The notes under the pieces: generated by a model
The model's input: the letters and a program-made list of their open reading frames with translations, nothing else
What the model was told of the DNA's origin: nothing
Databases searched by the model: none
Source: Nitrososphaeria archaeon
Lineage (GTDB): Archaea; Thermoproteota; Nitrososphaeria; Nitrososphaerales; Nitrososphaeraceae
Direction of reading: 5' to 3'
DNA: 10,166 nt
Assembly: GCA_021324715.1 (NCBI GenBank)
Contig: JAJPIN010000221.1
Location: 1 to 10,166, forward strand
Shown: in pieces, positions 1 through 6,696 of the stretch
Position numbering within the stretch: position 1 is the stretch's first letter
Layout of the letters: every line of letters begins with the position of its first letter
Made by a program: the position numbers and the translations under genes

Positions 1-30
1 ATCCAGAAAATAATAATGTATTATATAGCC

Positions 31-40
31 CTTTATACTA
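31..40 (+). promoter_or_regulatory. Possible TATA box for the first gene
   Basis: The sequence CTTTATACTA lies about 40 bases upstream of the ATG at 77. An archaeal TATA box there would start transcription around 62 and leave a leader of about 15 bases. The call rests on this short AT-rich match alone. Confidence 0.3.
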
Positions 41-76
41 ATATTATTGATTCTTTTGACTCGAAATAATTTTCCC

Positions 77-385
77 ATGAAAGATTGGCATATTAAACAT
101 ATGGAAAATACAGTAATTAAACATGTTAAGGGATTATCACCGGACGCAACAAGATATCAAAAAAAGATGCATTATAAATACGGAGGAATAGTAAAGATAT
201 TGCGATACATTGAATATGATAAAAAACACGGTGTGACGAACGACGACGTTGTTGCAATTATAGAAAAGCTCCGCTCCGATTCTTCATATGAAGAGATTCG
301 CAGCAGTGAGGGATTCGATGATAGATTAAAGGAAATTGAATCGTCGATCGCGAATGCCCCCGCAACGAAGATCCTGACTAAATAA
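77..385 (+). CDS. Short hypothetical protein, 102 aa
   Basis: I do not recognise this protein. It is hydrophilic and probably mostly helical, with an N-terminal half rich in His, Lys and Tyr (MKDWHIKHMENTV...) and an acidic C-terminal half (an alternating E/K/S stretch around residues 55-85). I see no signal peptide, membrane segment or metal motif. The reading frame can be extended to a TTG at 47, but I chose the ATG at 77. A TATA-like box at 32-39 would place the transcript start near 62, downstream of that TTG. The 3' half is richer in G+C than most of the window: 54 of 120 bases at 241-360 by hand count. The gene stands alone and converges on the zinc-finger gene, with 14 bases between stops. 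It is probably a real gene because its codon pattern is sustained to the stop; the function is unknown. Confidence 0.6.
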   Translation: MKDWHIKHMENTVIKHVKGLSPDATRYQKKMHYKYGGIVKILRYIEYDKKHGVTNDDVVAIIEKLRSDSSYEEIRSSEGFDDRLKEIESSIANAPATKILTK

Positions 386-399
386 TTAATTTAATTGCA

Positions 400-594
400 T
401 CAATACGAATGATTTTCAACTTTGTGTTTATGCAACGCTTTCCATGTCGTAAATGATGAGCTACACTTTTCGCAACTATACTTAATTTTTCTGCCATAGA
501 CAAACTTGTTAATGTCAATAGACGCATGATCGTCCTTATAATCATGCGACAAATTAAAGCGAAGAATTCTTTTAGATACTCTAACCAATGGCAA
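400..594 (-). CDS. Single C2H2 zinc-finger mini-protein, 64 aa
   Basis: This small basic protein carries one classical zinc finger at its C-terminus: Cys41 and Cys44, twelve residues, then His57 and His62 (C-x2-C-x12-H-x4-H), with Phe48 and Leu54 at the usual hydrophobic core positions. The 40 residues before it are basic and have no recognised domain. Isolated C2H2 fingers of this size occur in archaea and are usually presumed to bind nucleic acid or protein partners; the target here is unknown. No ATG is available. An in-frame TAA lies just upstream (598-600), so translation must begin at the TTG at 594 or at the second TTG two codons later. A TATA-like box at 621-628 places the transcript start within a few bases of 594, so the mRNA is probably leaderless. 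The gene lies 129 bases downstream of the radical SAM gene on the same strand but appears to have its own promoter. Confidence 0.72.
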   Translation of the reverse strand: MPLVRVSKRILRFNLSHDYKDDHASIDINKFVYGRKIKYSCEKCSSSFTTWKALHKHKVENHSY

Positions 595-620
595 CCGTTA
601 ATAGTTCATAATACCAAACC

Positions 621-628
621 AATTTAAA
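621..628 (-). promoter_or_regulatory. TATA box of the zinc-finger gene
   Basis: Read on the minus strand this is TTTAAATT, centred about 30 bases before the TTG start at 594. That is the spacing expected of an archaeal TATA box driving a leaderless or nearly leaderless transcript. Confidence 0.45.
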
Positions 629-723
629 CTAATAACACACCACAACTCACGGTAATTATTAAAATGCTTTACATGTTTATAGATTTGATATTACTGATGA
701 GGCGATACGCTGCGATATGATGA

Positions 724-1692
724 TTAGAATCCCTTAATTCCCTGTGCCACAAGCACTGAATAACATCCGAGTCCGCATTGCTCACATATTGGTTTTAGTC
801 CTTTTTTATCAGAACTTCCAATACAACATGGTTGCTTGACCTTCCCTCTGTGATCGAAAGAAAGTATTGCCCACGAAGGACACTGAATAGGTATTGTTCC
901 ATTTCCCCCCCAATTTCCTTTCATCAATGAAATTTGTTTCTCTGTGTTTACGATATAATTTGGATATTTTTTCTTGAGCGAGATTATACAATCTACTACT
1001 TCATTTCTTGTTTCACCAAATGGTAACCATAATGGATCTCCCGTTACAAATGGAGTATGAAACTGAAAGCCAATCTTATTGATTTTATCCTTCCATTCAT
1101 AAGCTAGATCTGTGACTGTACGATAATTCAATGAATTAATAGTCATTGTTATCCATATATCTTTCCAAGCTGGTTTTCCTTTTCGTGATGGTCCGGAAAT
1201 ATATTCCAAAATTGTATCACGTGTCTTTTGATAAGACCCTTCTCCTCTTATACTATCATGCACCTTTTCAGTCCCATCAAGTGATACCCAGTAAAAATAT
1301 AGATTTTCGAACCGCTTTAAAGGAAAAGTTCCATTTGTTACTACACAGATCCTGCCGGGCATTTCTTGACAGAAAACATCAATTACGTCAGGGCGCATTG
1401 TTGGTTCACCACCCACTAACGTAACACCAATAAGACGCTGCTTTTTGAAGGTATTCCTTACTATAGTTCTCCAATCCTCTGCGCTTAGTTCATTATTTTC
1501 ATCCTCCCGATTGAGCCACCAATAACAATGGGAACAATGTAGATTGCATACATTGATTATGTCTGCGGACCCATACAATGTCCTTTTCTTATGAAATAAT
1601 TTAATATCAATAATATTGCGAAAAAATGTTAAATAAAAAGGAAATTCACGGATTAAATCAGTTATTCCGCGTCCGTAAACTAGATCTACCAT
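724..1692 (-). CDS. Radical SAM enzyme with C-terminal auxiliary Cys cluster
   Basis: This 322-residue protein is a radical S-adenosylmethionine enzyme. The CxxxCxxC motif that binds the catalytic 4Fe-4S cluster is at Cys49, Cys53 and Cys56, and the GGEP motif contacting SAM is at residues 94-97. VTNGT (118-122) and WVSLDG (135-140) are the usual core strands of the TIM-type barrel. The C-terminal part has further cysteines at 271, 289, 290, 303, 306 and 310. The last three (ICEQCGLGC) resemble the end of HpnH/DUF3463-type or SPASM/twitch enzymes, which hold a second Fe-S cluster. The substrate cannot be read from sequence, and neighbouring genes do not name one; peptide, lipid or tetrapyrrole substrates remain open. 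The ATG at 1692 follows a well-placed TATA box (1714-1721), suggesting a leaderless mRNA. The length is normal for the family and nothing appears broken. Confidence 0.9.
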   Translation of the reverse strand: MVDLVYGRGITDLIREFPFYLTFFRNIIDIKLFHKKRTLYGSADIINVCNLHCSHCYWWLNREDENNELSAEDWRTIVRNTFKKQRLIGVTLVGGEPTMRPDVIDVFCQEMPGRICVVTNGTFPLKRFENLYFYWVSLDGTEKVHDSIRGEGSYQKTRDTILEYISGPSRKGKPAWKDIWITMTINSLNYRTVTDLAYEWKDKINKIGFQFHTPFVTGDPLWLPFGETRNEVVDCIISLKKKYPNYIVNTEKQISLMKGNWGGNGTIPIQCPSWAILSFDHRGKVKQPCCIGSSDKKGLKPICEQCGLGCYSVLVAQGIKGF

Positions 1693-1713
1693 ATTTTCAG
1701 ATATAACATATAA

Positions 1714-1721
1714 TAATTAAA
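1714..1721 (-). promoter_or_regulatory. TATA box of the radical SAM gene
   Basis: Read on the minus strand this is TTTAATTA, preceded by ACC as a BRE-like element. Its centre is about 26 bases from the ATG at 1692, which fits a leaderless archaeal transcript. Confidence 0.45.
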
Positions 1722-1853
1722 GGTATTGTAGTTAAGGTATTACAAAGAAAAGACGTATTGTTTGAGGATTCGCCATTGGGTAACATATCATGCTAGGCAA
1801 AATGAATCAATTATAGAAAGCTCAAAATTCATAATAGAAGAGAAAATCAAGAG

Positions 1854-1860
1854 TTATATT
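1854..1860 (+). promoter_or_regulatory. Probable TATA box of the ETF operon
   Basis: TTATATT is centred about 29 bases upstream of the TTG at 1886. Transcription would start within a few bases of the start codon, consistent with the absence of a good Shine-Dalgarno sequence before this gene. The region is AT-rich, so other boxes are possible. Confidence 0.4.
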
Positions 1861-1885
1861 GAGATAATCCATAAAGAAGCAAGAT

Positions 1886-2755
1886 TTGTTAAACATTGCT
1901 GTTATAATAAAACTTGAACCTGATTTTTCAGAAGGTAATGTCAGTTATAATTCAGATGGAACGCTGAATAGAGCAGAGACAAAGAATATTTTGGGTCCAC
2001 ATAGTGCAATTGCATGCAATGCTGCATTTTACTGCAAGGTGAAGTATGGCGCGCGTATTTCTATTGGTACAATGGGTCCGCCCATCGCAGAGACCGCTCT
2101 CGAGCAGGCACAATTGTTGAGTGATGCGGAAGAACTCCATTTATATAGTGATAGATTATTTGCAGGTGCAGATACCCTCGCTACTGCTGAGGTACTGAAG
2201 AACGGGGTAGATAAAATGTTTGGCGGCAATAAGATTGATATTGTCTTTTCGGGGCATCGAGCGTCCGATGGAGAGACAGGACAGACAGGACCGCAGACAG
2301 CATGGAAACTAGGTTATACATTTCTTGGAAATGTAATTGATTTTGATATTGATTTGGACAGAAAGGTCGTGATTGCAAAAAGATTGATTTCTCTTCAAGG
2401 AATGGATACTATAATTGAAGAATTAGAATCTCAGCTACCTGTCTTTATTACCATCGATCCATCGTATAGGTCAAATTTCAATACCGTCTCGCAAAGATTA
2501 GCAGCAAACAAGCTCAGGAAGGAAGGGACAAAACAATCTAAAGATTATAAACAATTTTTGAAAGTATTTGACAGTAAAAAATTAGATCTTGACCCAAAAC
2601 GCGTAGGACTTCCAGGTTCTCCGACTATTGTCTATAGAGTAGAAAAAATTCCCAGGGCAAAGACAAACCGAAAAACTGAGTTCATAGATCCATCCAACCC
2701 AAATAATATAACACCAGTAACAACAAAAATAATTCAAATTTTAGGAGGCAAGTGA
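1886..2755 (+). CDS. etfB: Electron transfer flavoprotein, beta subunit
   Basis: This is the beta subunit of an electron transfer flavoprotein (FixA/EtfB family), which pairs with EtfA and holds AMP or, in bifurcating forms, a second FAD. Visible family features are the opening strand NIAVIIKLEPD, GADTLATAEVL (94-104), the nucleotide-binding stretch GHRASDGETGQTGPQTA (123-139), and the late GLPGSPTIVY segment (241-250). DGETGQTGP is closer to the DGDTAQVGP form of bifurcating FixA/EtfB proteins than to the DDDCNQTG form of the human non-bifurcating protein; that comparison is from memory. The length of 289 residues is slightly above the usual 250-280. Only a TTG at 1886 can start it, because an in-frame TAA lies at 1865-1867. 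It is the first gene of the etfB-etfA-etfCX operon, and its last codons contain the ribosome site of etfA. Confidence 0.93.
   Translation: MLNIAVIIKLEPDFSEGNVSYNSDGTLNRAETKNILGPHSAIACNAAFYCKVKYGARISIGTMGPPIAETALEQAQLLSDAEELHLYSDRLFAGADTLATAEVLKNGVDKMFGGNKIDIVFSGHRASDGETGQTGPQTAWKLGYTFLGNVIDFDIDLDRKVVIAKRLISLQGMDTIIEELESQLPVFITIDPSYRSNFNTVSQRLAANKLRKEGTKQSKDYKQFLKVFDSKKLDLDPKRVGLPGSPTIVYRVEKIPRAKTNRKTEFIDPSNPNNITPVTTKIIQILGGK
2744..2748 (+). promoter_or_regulatory. Shine-Dalgarno site of etfA
   Basis: GGAGG lies inside the last codons of etfB, ten bases before the ATG of etfA. It supports independent or coupled re-initiation within the operon and fixes the etfA start at 2759. Confidence 0.75.
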
Positions 2756-2758
2756 TAA

Positions 2759-3982
2759 ATGGAAAAACCAGTTGGCCAAGAAAATAGTTCAAATGCCACC
2801 GAAAAATATCGACATATTTACGTAATAATTGAGCATTTTGAAGGTCAGGTAGTCCCTGTAACCTTGGAGATGCTAGGTGAAGCGAGACGGTTGATGGATG
2901 ATTTCAATCAAAAATACAACTCTACAGAGAAGGTTGTGGCAGTATTGCTTGGTAGTAATGTAAAAGAATTATGTGATGAATTAGTAACATATGGGGCAGA
3001 TTCAGTAATATATGCTAACCACCAAGAACTAAGATATCCTCGAAATGATATCGATACTAGAGTAATAGCACAGATTGCGAAAGATGCAAAAATCATGAAA
3101 GAAATATCTCCCGAATACGCAAGCACATTTGTAAAACCAAGATACATGTTTTTTGCGGCTGATAATATTGGGAGACATTTATCTTCTACGGTACTCGCAG
3201 AACTTGATTCAGGTTTAGCATCGGATATAAATAAGCTCGTTATCAGTGATCTTGACATTAGACATGAGCACAAAACAAAGGGACAGTCGATAAGGTATCA
3301 AAAAATTCTAGAAATGTATCGTCCAGATTTTTCTGGCTTTTTGTGGACAACAATACTATGCTTAGATAATAAAAACCCAGAAATTTTAAGGGAGTATCAC
3401 CCACAGGGATGCAGCATAATACCTGGCGCCTTTATGCCGATAGAAAGGGATAATTTAAGGAAAGGAACAATTGTAGAATATTCCCCTATACTAGACCAAG
3501 ATCCAAAAATTAAGATTTTGGACAGAAGGGTGATTGAAAAAACAATCGATTACGAAACTTGCAAAATAGTAGTGAGCATTGGCCGCGGAATTAAAGAGAA
3601 CCCAGAACTTAATGTCAAGCTAGTTGAAGAATTTGCAAAGCTTATTGACGCAGAAATAGGAATAACTTTACCGTTATCAAAAAAACCGTATCAATTGAAT
3701 CAAAATCTGGATTCAAAGTATATGATTGCTGATAGAGTCATTGGTACTAGTGGAAGTAAGGTTGCACCGACCCTTTACGTTGCTATAGGATTAAGTGGAG
3801 CGATACAACACATAGCTGGAATGAAAGACTCTGAAATGGTAATTTCAATAAATACTGATGAAAATTCCCCTATAGTAGATGAATCAGATATTTTTATAAA
3901 AGGAAGAATGGAGGAAGTTATTCCGATACTTATTGACCAGATTAAAAAGCAAATATCAGCTATTTCTATAAGGAGTACCTAG
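2759..3982 (+). CDS. etfA: Electron transfer flavoprotein, alpha subunit
   Basis: This is the alpha subunit of the ETF (FixB/EtfA family), whose C-terminal domain binds the electron-transferring FAD. The N-terminal domain begins at IYVIIEHFEG (20-29). The FAD domain shows VVSIGRGIKENPEL (271-284), GTSGSKVAPTLYVAIGLSGAIQHIAGM (329-355) and INTDENSPI (364-372). His351 corresponds to the flavin-contacting His of the human protein. Two things are odd. The conserved Arg of the usual (S/T)R(P/A) motif is replaced by Leu304 (EIGITLPLSKK), and the following loop is about ten residues longer than in human ETF. At 407 residues the protein is also longer than the usual 310-340; much of the extra lies in the N-terminal half and includes a 15-residue polar lead. 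It starts 3 bases after etfB and ends 2 bases before etfCX, so the three are surely co-transcribed. Confidence 0.93.
   Translation: MEKPVGQENSSNATEKYRHIYVIIEHFEGQVVPVTLEMLGEARRLMDDFNQKYNSTEKVVAVLLGSNVKELCDELVTYGADSVIYANHQELRYPRNDIDTRVIAQIAKDAKIMKEISPEYASTFVKPRYMFFAADNIGRHLSSTVLAELDSGLASDINKLVISDLDIRHEHKTKGQSIRYQKILEMYRPDFSGFLWTTILCLDNKNPEILREYHPQGCSIIPGAFMPIERDNLRKGTIVEYSPILDQDPKIKILDRRVIEKTIDYETCKIVVSIGRGIKENPELNVKLVEEFAKLIDAEIGITLPLSKKPYQLNQNLDSKYMIADRVIGTSGSKVAPTLYVAIGLSGAIQHIAGMKDSEMVISINTDENSPIVDESDIFIKGRMEEVIPILIDQIKKQISAISIRST
3971..3975 (+). promoter_or_regulatory. Shine-Dalgarno site of etfCX
   Basis: AGGAG within the last codons of etfA lies nine bases before the TTG at 3985. The spacing supports TTG as the true start of the next gene, whose protein then begins directly with a Rossmann strand. 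Confidence 0.65.
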
Positions 3983-3984
3983 AT

Positions 3985-5850
3985 TTGGAACAATACGATG
4001 TGGCAATAATTGGCGGAGGATCAGCCGGACTATCGGCATTAAAAAAATTATCTGATTTAAATAAAAAAACGATATTGATTGAAGCAGGGAATCGAGTAGG
4101 TACCAAAAATGTGTCAGGTGGTATTTTATACTCTAAAAGAGATCCGCGTGGAAGGATATACAACGTAGAGGATGTTTTTGGTTCTGATTTTGAATCTACT
4201 GCACCTATAGAAAGATTGATAAAAAAATATTTGCTTCATGCCGCATCCAAGAATAAAATTTTTACAATGGATCTGACTTCACTGCATGAATATAAAACAA
4301 ATTTTGCCTACTCTGTTCTTTTAAATAGACTAAACCCATGGCTTGCAGAGCGGGCTTCTGAATCAGCAGAGAAACAAGGTGGTGGAATCATCACTGGAGT
4401 CCACGTTTCCGACATTGATTGGGTAGAGAACAAGACGATTGTAAGGACAAATGAATTACAAGAATTCCAAGTAAAGTCAATAATTGCAGCAGACGGGGTA
4501 AATTCAGAGGTTGCCGAACTTACAGCGGCCAGGGATAAATTCAAACCAGAAGAAGTGTACTTTGGTGTTAAAGTCATCATAAAATTGCCTGAAAATATTA
4601 TTGAAGAGAGATTTCAACTAGGCTCTTCAGAAGGTTCAGCGCATCTTTTTGCAGGCGATATAACTTTAAATCACATTGGTGGTGGATTTCTTTATACAAA
4701 TCGTGATACATTATCACTTGGAGCCGTATATCACTATGACTCGCTTCTCTCAAATCCCGTTACCCCAACACAGCTTATAGATGAGTTAATCAAGAATCCA
4801 TTAATTAGTGAATATATTAAAGATGAAGTTCAATTGAGAAAGGAGAACAATGATCTCTCAAAAGAAGATCAACTCAAAATGCAGCTTAGTGTTAGCAAGC
4901 TAATAAAAACATACAATGAATTAAGGTACAAATATTTTTCTAAAGATAATGTTGCTCTGGTTGAGTCTGGAAAGTTCAATAATATAGAAGACATTAAATT
5001 AAAAATTGATAGTATAAGAAAAGATCTAATTGAAAAATATGGAGTACAATTTGTTAATAATTATGTAGAGCTAGAATATAGCGCAAAATTAATTCCTGAT
5101 GGTAAAAGATGCATGATGAAAAAACCCTATTTTAAAAATATCTTATTTATCGGGGATGCTGCTGGCCGTGGGTTATTCATCGGTCCAAAAATAGAAGGTC
5201 TCAATGTGGGTATTGATGATGCAGTACGGGCCTCTATTGCAATTTCCCGATCTATAGAAAATAATAATTTTGATTCGGATTACATTGGAAGCTACTATGA
5301 ATCACTAGTTAACGAGAGTCCGTATACTATGGAAATGAACAAAATCGATGAAGGCTACTTAAGTTTATTCCTAAAATTAGTAAAAAATATTAAAATAGAT
5401 TCTGTTGATCCTCTATTTGGGTTTGGCCTTCGACTTATGAAAAATGATAAGTTGAGGAAAATTGCCATACAAATGGCAAATTTTTTGGGATATGATAAAA
5501 TTTTACCATTTATAGAATCAGAAAAGACATATGTTCAGGTACCAATTCAATTGGCAAACAGACTTGGAAGTATTATTAATTCTTCATATACACCCGCAAT
5601 TCCTACATTATCAGATAGAATTGCGAGATTGCAATACAATGATGATAGTGAATCACATATCACAGTTGAGAACAAAAGAAGTGAATTCATGAAGAAATTG
5701 ATTTTACTATGTCCTACCAGGTGTTATAGTCTTGAAGGGAAGGATGTAGTTCTACAACACGAAGGCTGCGTGGAATGCGGGACTTGTTCAATTGGAACTA
5801 GATGGAGACATCCAAAAGGTGAGAAGGGAATAATATACAGATATGGATAG
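3985..5850 (+). CDS. FixC-like ETF:quinone oxidoreductase fused to FixX-like ferredoxin
   Basis: This 621-residue flavoprotein should accept electrons from EtfAB and pass them to the membrane quinone pool. Residues 5-16 form an FAD-binding Rossmann motif (DVAIIGGGSAGL). GTKNVSGGILY (39-49) is a FixC/ETF-QO signature, and FIGDAAGRG (388-396) is the second FAD motif, followed by an IEGLNVGIDDAVRA helix. Residues 570-621 are a FixX-like ferredoxin domain. It has Cys576 and the GCVECGTC motif (Cys595, Cys598, Cys601) for one 4Fe-4S cluster, ending in RWRHPKGEKGIIYRYG. Cys580 is extra. FixC and FixX are normally separate proteins of about 430 and 95 residues; the single chain resembles mitochondrial ETF-QO in layout. 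Residues about 282-358 are a charged helical insertion within the otherwise familiar FixC core. I see no transmembrane helix, so it would be a peripheral membrane protein. Start codon is TTG. Confidence 0.9.
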   Translation: MEQYDVAIIGGGSAGLSALKKLSDLNKKTILIEAGNRVGTKNVSGGILYSKRDPRGRIYNVEDVFGSDFESTAPIERLIKKYLLHAASKNKIFTMDLTSLHEYKTNFAYSVLLNRLNPWLAERASESAEKQGGGIITGVHVSDIDWVENKTIVRTNELQEFQVKSIIAADGVNSEVAELTAARDKFKPEEVYFGVKVIIKLPENIIEERFQLGSSEGSAHLFAGDITLNHIGGGFLYTNRDTLSLGAVYHYDSLLSNPVTPTQLIDELIKNPLISEYIKDEVQLRKENNDLSKEDQLKMQLSVSKLIKTYNELRYKYFSKDNVALVESGKFNNIEDIKLKIDSIRKDLIEKYGVQFVNNYVELEYSAKLIPDGKRCMMKKPYFKNILFIGDAAGRGLFIGPKIEGLNVGIDDAVRASIAISRSIENNNFDSDYIGSYYESLVNESPYTMEMNKIDEGYLSLFLKLVKNIKIDSVDPLFGFGLRLMKNDKLRKIAIQMANFLGYDKILPFIESEKTYVQVPIQLANRLGSIINSSYTPAIPTLSDRIARLQYNDDSESHITVENKRSEFMKKLILLCPTRCYSLEGKDVVLQHEGCVECGTCSIGTRWRHPKGEKGIIYRYG

Positions 5851-5855
5851 ATTAC

Positions 5856-6422
5856 TTATGATTTCCATTTAATAGAACAACCAATAGATGGATCAAATTC
5901 TTTTTCTATTGTTTCACCCTTCAATACTTTCCTAATGTTATTTTCCATCACGTGCTCTTGCGGAGTCATCTCTGGTTCCATTGCATCATTTATTTTTCCA
6001 TGGAACACAAGCCTTCGGTTTTGATCAAACAAAAATGGATCTGGTGTACAGACAGCTCCATATAATTTTGCAATTTGCTGTGTATCATCTATAACATAAG
6101 GAAAGTTCAATTTGTTCTGTCTATAAAACTCAACCATGTTCTCAAATCCTTCATCCTGATAGGATGGATCATTACTATTTATTCCTACAATCTGTAATTC
6201 TGACTGAGGAAACTTGCTCTGAAGTGAAACGAGATCACCTATACGAGCTTTAACATAAGGACAATGGTTGCAAATAAAGACTATCAAGAGGCACTTACCA
6301 CTGAAATCCTCAACTGAATGGAATTTGTTATCTGTTCCCATTAACCTGAAAGGTGGAGCATTATCATTTTTTTTTAGGGTTTGACTGGACAATGTTTTTG
6401 CCATATGAATATTTTTATTCAT
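5856..6422 (-). CDS. Thioredoxin-fold, peroxiredoxin-like protein (PRX_like1 type)
   Basis: This 188-residue protein belongs to the AhpC/TSA-thioredoxin superfamily, in the group marked by the FxCNHCPYVKA motif (here Cys51 and Cys54) and a C-terminal GCSIKWK ending (Cys182). GTDNKFHSVEDFSGKCLLIVFICNHC is the classic first half, with the redox centre at the end of the second strand. INSNDPSYQDEGFENM and YGAVCTPDPFLFD (Cys125 before the proline-containing loop) follow. Members are predicted thiol oxidoreductases; their substrates are mostly unknown. There is no signal peptide, so it is cytoplasmic. Two ATGs compete: the one at 6422 and one six codons later (6404, starting MAKTLSSQ). A perfect inverted repeat covers both. 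The gene converges on etfCX with only 5 bases between stops, so the two transcripts must overlap at their ends. A nine-base A-run in the coding strand lies at 6367-6375. Confidence 0.88.
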   Translation of the reverse strand: MNKNIHMAKTLSSQTLKKNDNAPPFRLMGTDNKFHSVEDFSGKCLLIVFICNHCPYVKARIGDLVSLQSKFPQSELQIVGINSNDPSYQDEGFENMVEFYRQNKLNFPYVIDDTQQIAKLYGAVCTPDPFLFDQNRRLVFHGKINDAMEPEMTPQEHVMENNIRKVLKGETIEKEFDPSIGCSIKWKS

Positions 6423-6425
6423 ATG
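6402..6425. repeat. Perfect inverted repeat over the thioredoxin-like gene start
   Basis: Two ten-base arms, CATATGAATA (6402-6411) and TATTCATATG (6416-6425), are separated by TTTT and are exact reverse complements. Each arm contains one of the two candidate ATG start codons of the minus-strand gene. As DNA it could be an operator for a dimeric regulator; as RNA it would fold the start codon into a hairpin. Which of these applies, if either, cannot be decided from sequence. Confidence 0.7.
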
Positions 6426-6645
6426 ACTAATAAATTGTTCAATATTTTTGTACTGATTAAAATTATAAAAAATACAACTTCAATCAAAATAGCTCCAAAA
6501 TTAGTGTTTATTCATGCTAAATCGATTCATTTATATCGCAATAGATTTTCATCGTTGAAATTTATGGTAATTTGTTCTATTACATATTTACGTTAAAAAG
6601 AACGGATTTAACTTGTATTCATTAGCTATGTGAGATGACAATAGA

Positions 6646-6655
6646 TAAATATTAA
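6646..6655 (+). promoter_or_regulatory. Possible TATA box of the nucleotide-sugar dehydrogenase gene
   Basis: TAAATATTAA would start transcription near 6677, leaving a leader of about 20 bases. That leader just includes the GGAGG at 6684-6688, so promoter and ribosome site agree with each other and with the GTG start at 6697. Confidence 0.4.
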
Positions 6656-6683
6656 TACAATATCATTTGTTTCAAAATTATTT

Positions 6684-6688
6684 GGAGG
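6684..6688 (+). promoter_or_regulatory. Shine-Dalgarno site that fixes a GTG start
   Basis: GGAGG lies eight bases before the in-frame GTG at 6697 and six bases before an out-of-frame ATG at 6695 that is immediately followed by TGA. It lies inside the frame opened by the more upstream TTG at 6667, which argues against that TTG as the start. Confidence 0.7.
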
Positions 6689-6696
6689 CTGTAAAT

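Noticed and set aside
47..385. Horizontal transfer of the first gene because of its higher G+C
   Set aside because: Part of etfB (about 2040-2300) is also relatively G+C-rich, so the difference lies within the normal spread of this window.
663..719. 18-codon plus-strand frame beginning MLYMFIDLILL
   Set aside because: It has no promoter, ribosome site or conserved feature, and its hydrophobic look is expected from T-rich DNA.
1146..1424. 92-codon plus-strand frame opposite the radical SAM gene
   Set aside because: It lies wholly inside a well-supported radical SAM coding region on the other strand and has no recognisable motif.
6367..6375. Nine-base homopolymer in the thioredoxin-like gene as a phase-variation site
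   Set aside because: The frame continues intact on both sides and single A-runs of this length are common in AT-rich archaeal genomes; there is no evidence of switching.
6381..6596. 71-codon open frame on the plus strand across the divergent intergenic region
   Set aside because: It begins inside the thioredoxin-like gene on the opposite strand, is rich in Ile, Lys and Phe as expected of random AT-rich DNA, lacks a ribosome site, and runs through the promoter zone.
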